Of a DNA stretch of 64,000 nucleotides, positions 50,216-61,173 are shown piece after piece (positions within the stretch are counted from its first letter, which is position 1; each line of letters opens with the position of its first letter). Origin of the DNA: Antitrichia curtipendula (lineage: Eukaryota; Streptophyta; Bryopsida; Hypnales; Leucodontaceae); contig OX579635.1 in the NCBI GenBank assembly GCA_951230915.1, positions 42,718,001 to 42,782,000 of the forward strand, read 5' to 3'. The position numbers and the translations under genes are program-made. The notes beneath the pieces are model-generated. The model was not told the DNA's origin, ran no database searches, and saw only the letters and a list, made by a program, of their open reading frames with translations.

Positions 50216-50797
50216 CTACAAAGTTACTGATTCACTGACTGTGGAAACATGGATCAGCCAGCTCATTTGGCGGGAGGGAATTATAATGGCTTGCCAACAG
50301 TGTTGAACTTGCGAGCATCTCCACGTTGACATTCCCACATTCCTCCAGTTCCCACGCTTGTCAACTAGCCAATAAGTGGCGAGTACAATAATTGGAAATA
50401 GTGGCACCCAAATCTCAACCCCGAAAACATGTCTGCACGACAACCGGTCGCCAAATGGTACTCGTGAACTACTATAGAATAGTCATAAAATTACAATAAT
50501 CTATGTGTTGTCTTCATTGCTTCAAGTGCTAAGTTGCCAACATGGTCAATGTTTGTACACAGTATTAGTGCACGGCCGTTGCCACATAGACCGGGCTTGA
50601 GTACTGTAAAGCCAACTCGGCATGTACTGCCAACAGCTTATTGGTTTGCAGGTTTGATGGAAACGGCTGGAATTGACTAAAAACTTGTAATTACGCCTTT
50701 TCCAAATATCAAAGAATTCATTTCCAAGCCAAAAGTACCGGCCATCCAGAGACCCCAATTCTGCTCTAATGACCGCTACAGCTGCATCCAATAGCAC
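50216..50797 (-). other. Possible upstream exons of gene D
   Basis: A frame from about 50797 (LLDAAVAVIRAELGSLDGRY, then FFDIWKRRNYKFLV) looks coding; a second stretch near 50.22-50.34 kb reads NVEMLASSTLLASHYNSLPP, ending in a CCACAG-like acceptor pattern. Splice sites joining them to the exon at 50199 are not clear, and other frames are open too. Confidence 0.35.
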
Positions 50798-52683
50798 TTT
50801 TCAGCATCACTTCCGCATTGTAGTACTCTTCTTGATCTTCAACCTCTGGTCAACTTCTTTTCTGTATTGAAGTACTTTCTAAGGTGCGGCTTAGGGTTCT
50901 AGTGCTAGTACTCATTCAATGCGATTTTCTGCGATTCAACTTGTCTTGTGAGATTCGGCTGTGGCAGGGGATCTTGTTGGAATTTTTTCCTATTGGAAGA
51001 CCTGCTCTAACACTTTGGGGGATGGGTGGGTACAGTTGTAACTCGTAAGTGAAGTGCAAGGTGAGGGTCTGGATTTTCATAACGGTGCGCCAATTAGGGA
51101 CTCATCCAATTTCAAGGATCCAGAGCCTTTGCGACTGAGGAGATAGCCTCTACGACCGATGAGACAACCTCTTCGCCTGGCCTGACCACACCACTTGTTG
51201 TTGTCCATCTGATATCTAGACGGAGTTTGGAGAACAAGACCTTAGGGGGAATTTTGTGGTGGCTTTCGTTTGGCGATCCGAAGGATAGAATCTCAATGAG
51301 GAAGCTTGCTCTCAACCTTTCGAAGGACCGCTGCAGTTTCAGGGACAATTTGAAGGTCTGGTACTAATGGAGTGAGTTCTATTAGTGTAAGAACCAGGAA
51401 TTGGTGAGGGTTAGAATCAGGGTGCAAGTGAACGTTTCCCAGGGAATTTCCAAGATTTGGATTGCCAAGCCCGGCATAGGAGAGTATGTCGAGAGAGAAA
51501 CGAGCGCTGGACAAAATTCCAACCAGATTATACCTTTGATTTGATCAAATTCAAGTTTGTTCTTCAATTTGATCAGATTCAAGTCTGTGAATGGGTCCGA
51601 TGAAACTGAAACGGCCGATCAATTCTCAGTCTAGCAAATCCTAGTTCAATTGTCTGTTTTTTGGGATCGATTGTGCTGCTCCAAGTACCAAGCGAGGTGA
51701 AAAATGTTGAGCCCAATGTTGCATGCCAGCTGCGGCTTTCGGAAACGCAAATCTCGTCAGCACCGACGATAGTTTGAACGTACATCTTTACAGCTATTCC
51801 TTTAACGACTAGGACTGTGTTAAGATTAGGGTTTAGATTCTGATTAGATTTGAGATTTATATTAAAATTCAGATTTCACATTCATTGATTCAAATTCGAG
51901 CACTTGATTTTTAGTCTTGACTCCTGAAGTGCGGTTACTATTTTAGTTCAGCTTCAAATCCTGGATTGAGTAGTGAACTCAAAGGCTTCTGTTGGTCCGA
52001 GTAGTGAATTCCAACCTTCACTAAATTATGCAATCTAATAGATGAAAGAGTCAATCTAAGAATCAAATATAAAATGGAGGACTACCGTGTCAAATACCAG
52101 CTGCGATCTCCTAGACTATATGATCTTGTTGGCAGCGACAAAATGAATAATCTTCTTATGTTACAGCTGGTTTAATTCGGGTTCAAAAGATTTTTATTAT
52201 TTCAGTTTGTGGTTCGTCCAGTTTACTGGATGATGTGGTATTTTGTCCAGTGATGCCTCGGATGTTTTGTGTGTCACTGTGTTTCAAGTTGATGTGTTTG
52301 ATTTAGATTTGTATTCTAATCTCAATCAATGAAGCATCAATATCTCCCAAATATAATGGTATTTTAATGAAGCTCCAATCTCTCTTACATTTACTAGTAT
52401 TCCAATACATGATGTTGGTAGCTTATAATGTTTTGGTATAAGGGTGATTTACTTTGTAGGGTTGTTGGATAGGAAGATTTGGTGGAATTTATCAAATGCA
52501 CTTAATTTAGTGTTTCCACTTGATTTGAGGGAAGCTTGTTCAATTTACGTGTTGATGGAAGTGTGTACAAAAATGACGTCATCCAGTTAGGTCCCCGTTA
52601 TTTAATCGTCTTCTTTTTCCTCAGTATAATAAATTGAGTTGCCCTATTCGTTTTGTCATGGAAGTACATGGATTCCATAAAAT
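50798..52683. other. Spacer, no gene recognised
   Basis: Should contain the right border of the four-gene cassette, but I could not find an inverted repeat matching the left side. GTCAGCACCGACGA near 51757 resembles GTCGGCACCGA at 23140/23208. From 51.8 kb on it is AT-rich and featureless. Confidence 0.4.
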
Positions 52684-55600
52684 GAAGAAAACGTTTTGGC
52701 GGCCACACCTTCAGCCCTTGTTGAATATCTGGCATTGATGTGGGGCTTTGCCCCCCCAATGGAGAGGGCAGAATTCTTAGCTTGGATGGGTAGCACTAAT
52801 TTCAATGAAGTCTCCAAGTTCTTGTTCTTGATAGAAATTATCAACCATTGGAATCTAGAATCAAGTGGAAACATTAAATTATATGAATGATGATGTTATG
52901 GTTGATTTTGCTAATTTATTCACCCTATCAATATAATTTGCGTGTTTGGTTCTAGGATTTCCAGAATCAAGTACCTCCAAGAGCCATGGAAGGGACCATT
53001 AGAGTATTGCGTTCTCAAATGGTGACGGCAATTGGAGACCCTTCCAACAACCAGGTCCAAAAACACATCTCTATGTGTATACAGAGAAATGATTATATCT
53101 TGTGTTTGTTTGATTTTTTCATTTCTAAAGTTTTATATTTACTTTTGTTACAGGGTCCTACAGTAATGGAAGATGCCATTTCTGAAGCTCCAGAAGAAAT
53201 GCAAGAGATTGATTTTGATTCCGATATGGCTGATAAATGTAAGGGTGGTGAAGATGAGTTTTGTTTCACGCAGAAGGTGAATTCCATCGACTGTATTCAA
53301 GACATGAGAATCTCATCAAAGGAAGAATCACGATTCTTCATATTGCTTTGCCATATGATTCCGATGCCTATTGTCCGCCCATCATTAGACTCTGATATCA
53401 AGAGACTAGAGGTTGCATTTACTCAGGGTTATAGACCTGGTTCAAGTGCTTTTTATGTTTCAGTTTGTGACGAGAAAGGGGAGATATACACTATATCAAC
53501 TAAGGAGAAAGATCAAATGAGTCCACTTTGGAAATTTGAGAGTGATCGTTTTGATGCAAAGCTCCAATAGAATGAGCACCTTCGTCACTTGGTTGAAAGG
53601 ATGTTCTTTATTTGTGATGGAAATCATAGATTTCAGGCTTGGATTGCATTTATTGAAAGATTGCATAGAGAAGATCCAGTCTGGCATTACTCTGTAGATA
53701 GTATTGTCTTAGATCCATCTAGCAAGACGACACTTCTATTACACACAATGCACGACATAAACAAGTAAGCTTGTTTTTTTGAACTAGTTTGTCAATCTTA
53801 TTGTCATCTTTTCTTGCTAATGTTTTAAATTGTAATCCAAATTCACGATATATATACTAATGTTTTATATTGTAATCCAGATCCACAGAAAACAATCATG
53901 TGAAGACAAATATTGTTCATACTTTGCATAGGATTCATGCTACTGGAACACAGTCTTTGGAAGCATTCAAACATATACTTCTTAAGTGGGAGTTTAAAAA
54001 ATGCCAGAAGAGTCCAACGAGGGGGAAAACCTAGTACCCTTTTACTATAGAGATGTTCATTTTATTGATTTGGTGAATGAGTCTTATATCATATTTTACT
54101 ATTTTCTATTGCAGTGATACAAAATTGATTTACTTCTTATTGTAATGTAAATTTTTCTTTCTAATATGCATAAATGCTTTATGTGCAACAAAAAATTGTT
54201 GATTCCGTTGATGAAGCTGCACGAAAATTGTCAGAGGAAGAACCAACATTACAAAAAACTAACCAAGAAATCACAGTAGCTATGCTAGCTGCCACTAAAT
54301 TGAAGACTAATAGCTATAAAGGGCAATTTTCAAAATTGCTAGCAGTTTCACATCCTGCCCTAGGTGAAGATTTCTTGGCTGAGGTAAACTGATTTCTTTC
54401 AAACCCATTGAATTTTCGCTCAATTTTGTTGGTAACCTAGAATTAAACCAATATAGATGTTTAATTTAATTTTATATTAATTTTGTATTCTATTGTAAAG
54501 GTCACTTTGCATTAGAGGAGGAATTCAAAACCTGAAATGACATGGGACAAACTCCAACTTCTTGCAACATCCGTTGGTCCAGCTTCATTCAAAGTCAAAT
54601 GTTTACATTGGTGGAACTCCAAAGCACTAACAAGACAAGTTATCCATTTTCCAAGCAAACCTTTCTCATATAAGGATTTCAAATCTTGGTTGAATAAGGC
54701 CTGCTTTGGGGCATCTGTAAGTGTCCTTTGTAACTATACTATTTTAATCTTTCTTTTTTCTAATTCCCTAAAATGATATATAATACTGACTTTGACTACA
54801 TTTTATATCTTGTTTACTTTGATAATATATTTTTACTATAGGTGCAGCTGAAAGAAGAACTCATATTGGAATATGAGAAGATGCAAAAAGAAAAAGGCCT
54901 TTCAATGGAAGGAACTCTAGTAATATTCCATTGTTTCCTGCCGAATTTGTAGAGTATTGGCGAATTTGCATTTGGATGCACAATTTCTTGTCTTTGTTTC
55001 GTGGCAAAGATGCATATTCAAGAACTAAAGCATTCAATTCTTACATCTATACTTCAAAAATTGTGAAACAAGTGCTTCATAGGTATAACTATTCATTACA
55101 CATTCCCTAAGATGATAAAACTTAAAATTTTCAGTTTTTCCTCATCTTCTTTTGCTCATTTCATGTATTAAAATTTTTCAGATATATCATGTTTGAATTG
55201 TTGCTCAAAGGTGCTGTACAGTGGACTGAACTTCTTGGATTCATTACATCATGGGTTGACAAAACATGCATCGATCAATGTATGTATTCTACGGGTTTGA
55301 TTCAATCTTGGGGTGTATTGCATTTAAAATTTGGTGGTTGGTATATGGAATGTGGTGGTGGATTTTGCCCGACTGAAGAAGAAACAATGAAGAATGTCAT
55401 TGACCGAGCAGAAAAAGGATTAGGTGGCTCTAATTAGCTAATTCCAAGTGTTGATCAAACCACTGTTGAGCATGATATTGCCATTGATCTTTCCCACATG
55501 AACGACAAAGACAAAGCAAAGGCTGTGAAACAAATGAAACGAGCTGTTGATAAGGCTGAAGCTCGGAAGGTAATAGATGAGCATAAAAAAGCAGAGAAAG

Positions 55601-56380
55601 CTTCAAAAACATACTTACTGGCTAAGTGGCTAATGTGAAGGCCATAGTTGTAGAGGCTGTAGCAACAATTAAGGCTACTGGTAAAGCACCAAAGAACTTA
55701 CAAGGTATTGGTACATTGGACGTTGAGTGCACCCAAATCTCTTCTACTTCGCCATCACGAGTTCTTCGAAAGCAAGACTCCTTCTATATTGACCTTATTG
55801 TTTCTAGACTTTCCAAACGTTCCACTTTCCCATTTCAAGGTGCAGTTGGTACCTAGTTTAGATACCGTTGGAATTCATGTTGATTTGGATGACATGCTTC
55901 ACAATGATGTAACTAAAGATTCACAAATTCTGAATGGCAATATTCCTTGGCGTGGCCCTTAAGAAAAAGACCCTGGATTTTTACAGATTCTCATAGAATC
56001 TTTTTCACTATCCGGAGATATGGTGTTTGATTGTTCAACCGCTACAGGTTTCTAAATTTATTACATTGAGCATTCATGTTTAATTCATATATGTTGAGGT
56101 CTTTGATTTTATGATTTTTATTTATTCCTAAATGTCTTCTATTACAAGTTCTAGTATCCATGCTTGTCGGACAGTCGGAGGTCTGGCCGACACATATTGG
56201 CCTTTGAAGAAGATGCATTGATTTTCAATGCTCTCTTACAACCACTTATCATTGAGAAATCCAGTCCGATTTCTAAGAAGCAACGAGTAGAGGAAGAATT
56301 CAGTAGCTCAGATGAAGATGATGAATCAGATTCCAAAGTACCAGAAATTGAAGCTACTAGTTTATTATGTATGTAAGTCT
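52684..56380 (+). pseudogene. ParB-like / amino-methyltransferase-like gene, frameshifted remnant
   Basis: Exon-like pieces in order: about 52684-52887 (VEYLALMWGFAPPMERAEFL), 52959-53075, 53155-53765, then 53880-54110, 54174-54384, 54500-54720, 54842-55081, 55183-56050 and 56153-56376, many with GT-AG borders. Landmarks: FFICDGNHRFQAW (about 53.61 kb), like the DGxxR/H-xx-A core of ParB/sulfiredoxin-type domains; VWHYSVDSIVLDP; then, late, a DPPY-like segment (FLDFPNVP, about 55.81 kb) and SLSGDMVFDCSTATG plus GRHILAFEED (about 56.01-56.21 kb), which resemble motif IV and the GD-x-V-x-D-x-x-x-x-x-G / GR-x-x-x-x-E part of beta-class N4-cytosine/N6-adenine methyltransferases. Stops (TAG 53568-53570, TAG 55435-55437) and several frameshifts show it is dead. 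Domain assignment is inference. Confidence 0.5.
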
Positions 56381-56485
56381 TTGAAGTATTTGAATATGCA
56401 ATTCTTCTATTTGATTTCTTCACAAACACTTGTTAATTTTATAATATTTAAATTTACTAATACTTTTCACATTTTGTTAAGACGC

Positions 56486-58330
56486 AGCTCAAGGATGACT
56501 CCATCTCCTACAAGGACCTCTATTCTTCAACCTCTATAGAAGGAGATAATGACTAGCCCCCCTAAACCTTTTGTATTACCAGTTTATGCTTGTAATATAG
56601 CAAAAGATTTTGTGAGGACACCTCCTAGTACACCTAAGTCTCGTAATTTTTGTGGAGATCAAAGAGTTCTACAATTTGTAGATGATGCAACAGATTGTGA
56701 CAATGATGATGATTGTGACTTGTAAGTAGTTAAGACATTGCAACTACTCCAAATGCTTTTCTGTATTCATTTTCAAACCTTCATTTGATCGATGAGACTA
56801 AAAGGGCCACCATTTTTTATGTTTTCATTTCTCTTTATCAAGTTCAATCACACAAGTTCAATTGAATTTTTGGGTTATGGAAATTTATGATGTATTGAAC
56901 TAGTTCTGCATTATCGAAATCCAAAAGTGTTGTTCATTGTTGAAATTTTAAATTTTAAATGGCACTCTCATATTAAATGGAATGGTTTGGGAAATCTAGC
57001 CAAATTGTGGAAATAATTTGATGTTATTATTTTTTGAAAGTCATTTAAAAATTATACCATTACCACATTTTCTACAACATATTTGATGTTTATATGGCAA
57101 AACTTTCTTCTTCACTATTAACATAGCAAAATAAATCTAAAAATAAAAGTATTATCTATTTATTTTCGTGAACTCTTGATCTCCAAGAAGATTTATGTAC
57201 TCCAAATGTAGTGTAGTTAGCTTGTTAATTATTCTTTAATCATTTTTCAAAATGATCACCAAGTTGAAATTCCATCATTGCAAATCTTTATTCATTTACA
57301 CGTGTAATGCATAAATAGGTTGCTATGAAAATTGTTTGATATTATTAAGTCTACTACATGCTAAAACCCAAAATATTGACAAAATAATTACATGTCCAAT
57401 TTGTATCAATGAAATTTAGTTCAATTGAATCTGTTCATATTATCCTTACCCCAATCAGCTTCAATTTACTACACAGTCTTAATTGTATCTACCCCAATTG
57501 CACACGGTAATAGGTTTTAGACTTTTGTATAAACTTCAAATCTTCTCAGAAATTCATTTCTAATCCACGCTCTACATTCTATGCTCTACGTTCTAGGATC
57601 ATGCGACAGCATTCCCCAAAGATTCGGGAATCAAGAATTCTATATTCCATAGCCAACACATGTACACAAGCATAAAAATATTGGGGGAACTCGTGTGGGA
57701 AGGATGCCTAAAGATTCTACAATCAATGTAGCACCAATTTGTGTTGACAGAACAGAAGCATATTAAAAAATTCTGAAGCAATGCAAACAATACAAAGATT
57801 CCCTTTTTGAGTGTCAGTTGTCTTTAAAATTGGCAACAGATGCTTTAAGAATGGCCCTCATGAAGAATGAAGAAATTTCCAGATTATCTAGACATTATCA
57901 AAATCAAGGTAATGTTTCACAATAAACTTCACATTACTTACCATTTTGTATTGTAGTAGGCCTCATTTAAAAAATATCTTCTATAAATGAAATGTTTTTA
58001 ATAACTAAAATGGTTTTGACAATTTTATTTTACATTTATTTTTTGTAGGTAAAGCTCCCAGGGATCATCAACAAATGTCTTTTTGGTGCTTATGATTTTT
58101 CAGCATTATTCCCTTCAATTGATATGATGATGGAAGCTATACTTATGTCTTTTGAGATTGATGAAGATGCTACAGCTCGTACTGTCTTTATAAAGATATA
58201 GAATAAATATGGACCTTCAACACAAAGCATTAGGTCCACAGTTAAAAGGACATTTTCTAATTGATGATCAAATTTTGGAAGCATAACAAAAGTTGATGGC
58301 ACACTGGGAATGCATGGCACTGGGAGAGAT
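56486..58330 (+). pseudogene. Further exon remnants, probably the 3' part of the same gene
   Basis: Short open pieces with coding character: 56486-56724 (SSRMTPSPTRTSIL; later an acidic DCDNDDDCDL end), 57655-57913 (KNIGGTRVGRMPKDSTINVA; LATDALRMALMKNEEISRL, followed by a GGTAATG donor-like site) and 58048-58330 (KLPGIINKCLFGAYDFSALF; MMMEAILMSFEIDEDATART). Stops and shifts interrupt all of them. They lie downstream on the same strand, so they may be the C-terminal part of the ParB/methyltransferase-like gene, but I have no direct link. Between 56.75 and 57.6 kb is AT-rich sequence without features. Confidence 0.3.
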
Positions 58331-59321
58331 CAATAACATGAAACAAATTTATATAATCAATAGATCAACTAAAACTATGGCTGATTTGGCAAGCCAAAAT
58401 CTACCTTAATATTCGAATTGCTTTAAACAATACTTAAATTGTCCTTTGCTTTATCTTATTTTAGGATTTGTCAATTTCTAACTATATCATATTATGGTAA
58501 AATGTATGAAGCACTTCTTTTAGACTTTATCTATTGCATACTTCTTTATAGAAAAGTGCTTTCTGTGGCTGTTTGAGAAGTATGTAAGTTGATTATATAT
58601 TACATATGTCTACATCTACATGTGCATTTGAATAGCAATATGTATTATATATTGCTTTACTCTATTTAGTTTATCACAATTTCATAACAATTTTGATCTA
58701 TCCATTATGATTCTGTAGCAAAAATCATAGACCTATAAATAAATGGAGGAAAATAATTTTGAGTAGTCTAATGACTCTAATCTGTATGTTAGGTATAGAA
58801 ACTTCTATTCAATTTAATATGTTTTTCAATTTTGTCAAGACAATGTACTATAGTAGCTTTTATTGTACATGTTGTTTGTATCTTGTATGTTCATGCCATT
58901 GACTAATGGAGTTTGTATCATTTCACTACAAGTGAAAATGAAGACATACAACTTTGAGGCACATGAGGAATTTCTTGTGGCACACTGGCACTTGCGGACA
59001 AGTAAATGATTTTCTTGCATTGAATATAGTATGATCACATATTTATATTCTAGCTTGATTTTTTTAATTGATCGTAGTAATTGTAGTCTGAAACATATAA
59101 TTTAGATGTTCTAAATGTAGATGGAGCCAATATGAGAACCTTAGTTTCAACCTCTGAGAAGTAATGATCCATATCCCCTATCTTGTTGTGCTCTGCTCCA
59201 TTGTAAGGTCGAAGACAGTAGGTATAATTTTATTTGTACTAAATGATTACAATTGTAAATACCTCTTGATATTGAGTATATATACAATAACATGATAAAC
59301 TTAAATAGATGATTTTCTAAT

Positions 59322-59371
<50 letters not shown>

Positions 59372-59383
59372 CTCTACTATCAT
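58331..59383. other. AT-rich spacer
   Basis: No gene. Near 58924 a CACTACAAGTG phrase resembles a CACTA-type terminus but has no partner that I can find. Confidence 0.5.
59334..59368. repeat. (TA)n microsatellite
   Basis: An uninterrupted TA run of about 17 units, preceded by CATACATACATA. Length is likely to vary between individuals. Confidence 0.95.
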
Positions 59384-61161
59384 CACTATGAGAAGGTGTA
59401 TCAATGTCTTGGTAATGCCAAAGTCAATGCCATTTTGACATTAGCATTGAAGATATTTTAATGTAAATCTACCATGTTGATGGCCCTATTTTACTACTCT
59501 ATTTGTACTACCATAGCATTAGAATGTAATCTACTGACCAGTACAATTTAGTATACTAAGTTAACTATAGTATACTATGATGTTGGTGTCTCTCATTTTA
59601 ATGCAATTATGGCATCATATTAGCATCCGCATCATACAATGGTATGGTGTACATGCTAGAATAAGACGTTGTCATTATATCATCATTTCACCACCATATT
59701 AGTGTCAAAAAAACATTGATTACTACTCTAAGCCCTAAAAACATAGTCTCAACTTATTCCCACTGTTATGCCATTTTAACATCAAAAAATATGGTATTGT
59801 AATTGTGGCCATTCTAATTTGGCGTCTAGACAACAACAAACTACTGTATTTCTAGAGCCATAGTGTCATTGCCTAAATAGCAAGTAGTCAGTTTAAAGCA
59901 CAACTGCTGCCATTTTTACATCAAGGTTATCTAACCCTAATGTAGACTTATTCTTGCATCAAAAATATGCATAGTCATTTGAGAGCCCATTTAGTAGTAG
60001 AATGATAATCAAATCTAAAGCCCAACCTGCATTAACCCCACACTTGCCATATTGACATCACTTTGGCATTATTCCCCACATCAACTTAACAATTTGTAGT
60101 TTTGATGTCAATATGGCACTACATTCACATGCCTTGAAGTTCTTGATGTAGTTTTGAATTGCATCAGACATTTGCGACTGGTGATAATCTGGAGGGCCTG
60201 AGTTGCTATGGACAAGTTTTCTAGTTTTATTGTAGTTGCAAGGCGAAATGATATTGTTTCTCATTCAACAGCTAACGTGGAACTTCATTGATGTGCTTTA
60301 TGACGTGGTTGCTTATGTGGTATTTGCAACTTACGACTAGTCTATGACTAGTGTGTAGCTTAGTTGTCACTTCATTGCGACTCATTTGAAACTCATTTGT
60401 GACTTCATTGGACTTGTTTGTAACTCATTTGTAATTTGTTTGCAACTTATATGTGACTTATTTGCAACTTGTTTGTAACTTGTAGAATTTATAGAATTCA
60501 AAATCTACAAAATCTAAAATATCTACAAATTGTAGAAATCTAAAAAACATAGAAGTCTACAAACTATAGAAATCTTAGAATTCTATTAACAAAATTCATT
60601 ACAAAAGGATACAAATACTTACAAGTCTTCTATGTCCAACCTAATGGTACTCTTGACAAGTGATATGGGACAACTGTTACTATACTATTGAAAAATGATT
60701 TGAAAACAACTAGGAAACAACTACTAAACAACTAGGAAATGATTACAAGACAACTAGAAAACAACTCCTCTCATTTTACAGTTGCAATTGCTTCCTCATT
60801 ATTTCCTAGCCGTAAAATAGTTATTTTAGAGTCAAATTCTACTCGTTTTCTAGTCGCAATCTAGTCATTTTTAAATTGAATTCTAGTCAAGTTTAGATAA
60901 TATGCAACTACAGAGTCGTCCACATCAACAACTATAATGGATATTGGAGGTAGATTACCTACCAATAATTCTAAATGAGCACTCTATTACCCTCTTGTAA
61001 TCCTACACCTCATTCTACGACTACTTTGCAAATACAACAATATACAGGTGAAAGTCGGTGCAAATAGAGAGGGATAAAAATCGCAGTGCAAATGTATAAC
61101 ACACTTAGTCGCAAAATAGTTGTTATATACCGGTTGCACCACACAATATTTTCTTCTAGTG
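59384..61161. mobile_element. Probable CACTA-like non-autonomous element, 1.8 kb
   Basis: The left end reads CACTATGAGAAGG and the reverse complement of the right end CACTAGAAGAAAA (9 of the first 12 bases agree). Flanks CAT and AAT could be a 3-bp duplication with one change. Inside there is no ORF; instead short motifs recur: TGCCATTTT(G/A)ACATCA-like phrases (59.42-60.12 kb), TTGTAACTCATTTG-like 12-13 bp repeats (60.36-60.49 kb), ACAACTAGGAAACAACTA (60.69-60.76 kb) and TTGCGACT/AGTCGCAA. Repetitive subterminal motifs fit a CACTA derivative. Its end lies 12 bp from the stop codon of the LRR frame. Confidence 0.45.
60355..60490. repeat. Short degenerate 12-13 bp tandem repeat
   Basis: Repeats of CATTTGTAACTTGTTTG-like units (TTGTAACTCATTTG, TTGCAACTTATATG, TTGCAACTTGTTTG), about ten copies, inside the CACTA-like element. 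Confidence 0.75.
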
Positions 61162-61173
61162 AATCATCACTTG

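Noticed and set aside
10985..55437. Recoding of TAG as an amino acid
   Set aside because: Several TAG codons sit in otherwise good frames, but TAA, TGA and frameshifts also break the same genes, and all affected genes are mobile-element remnants. Decay explains it better than a changed genetic code.
58924..58940. CACTACAAG phrase as a CACTA element end
   Set aside because: No matching inverted end and no 3-bp duplication could be found nearby.
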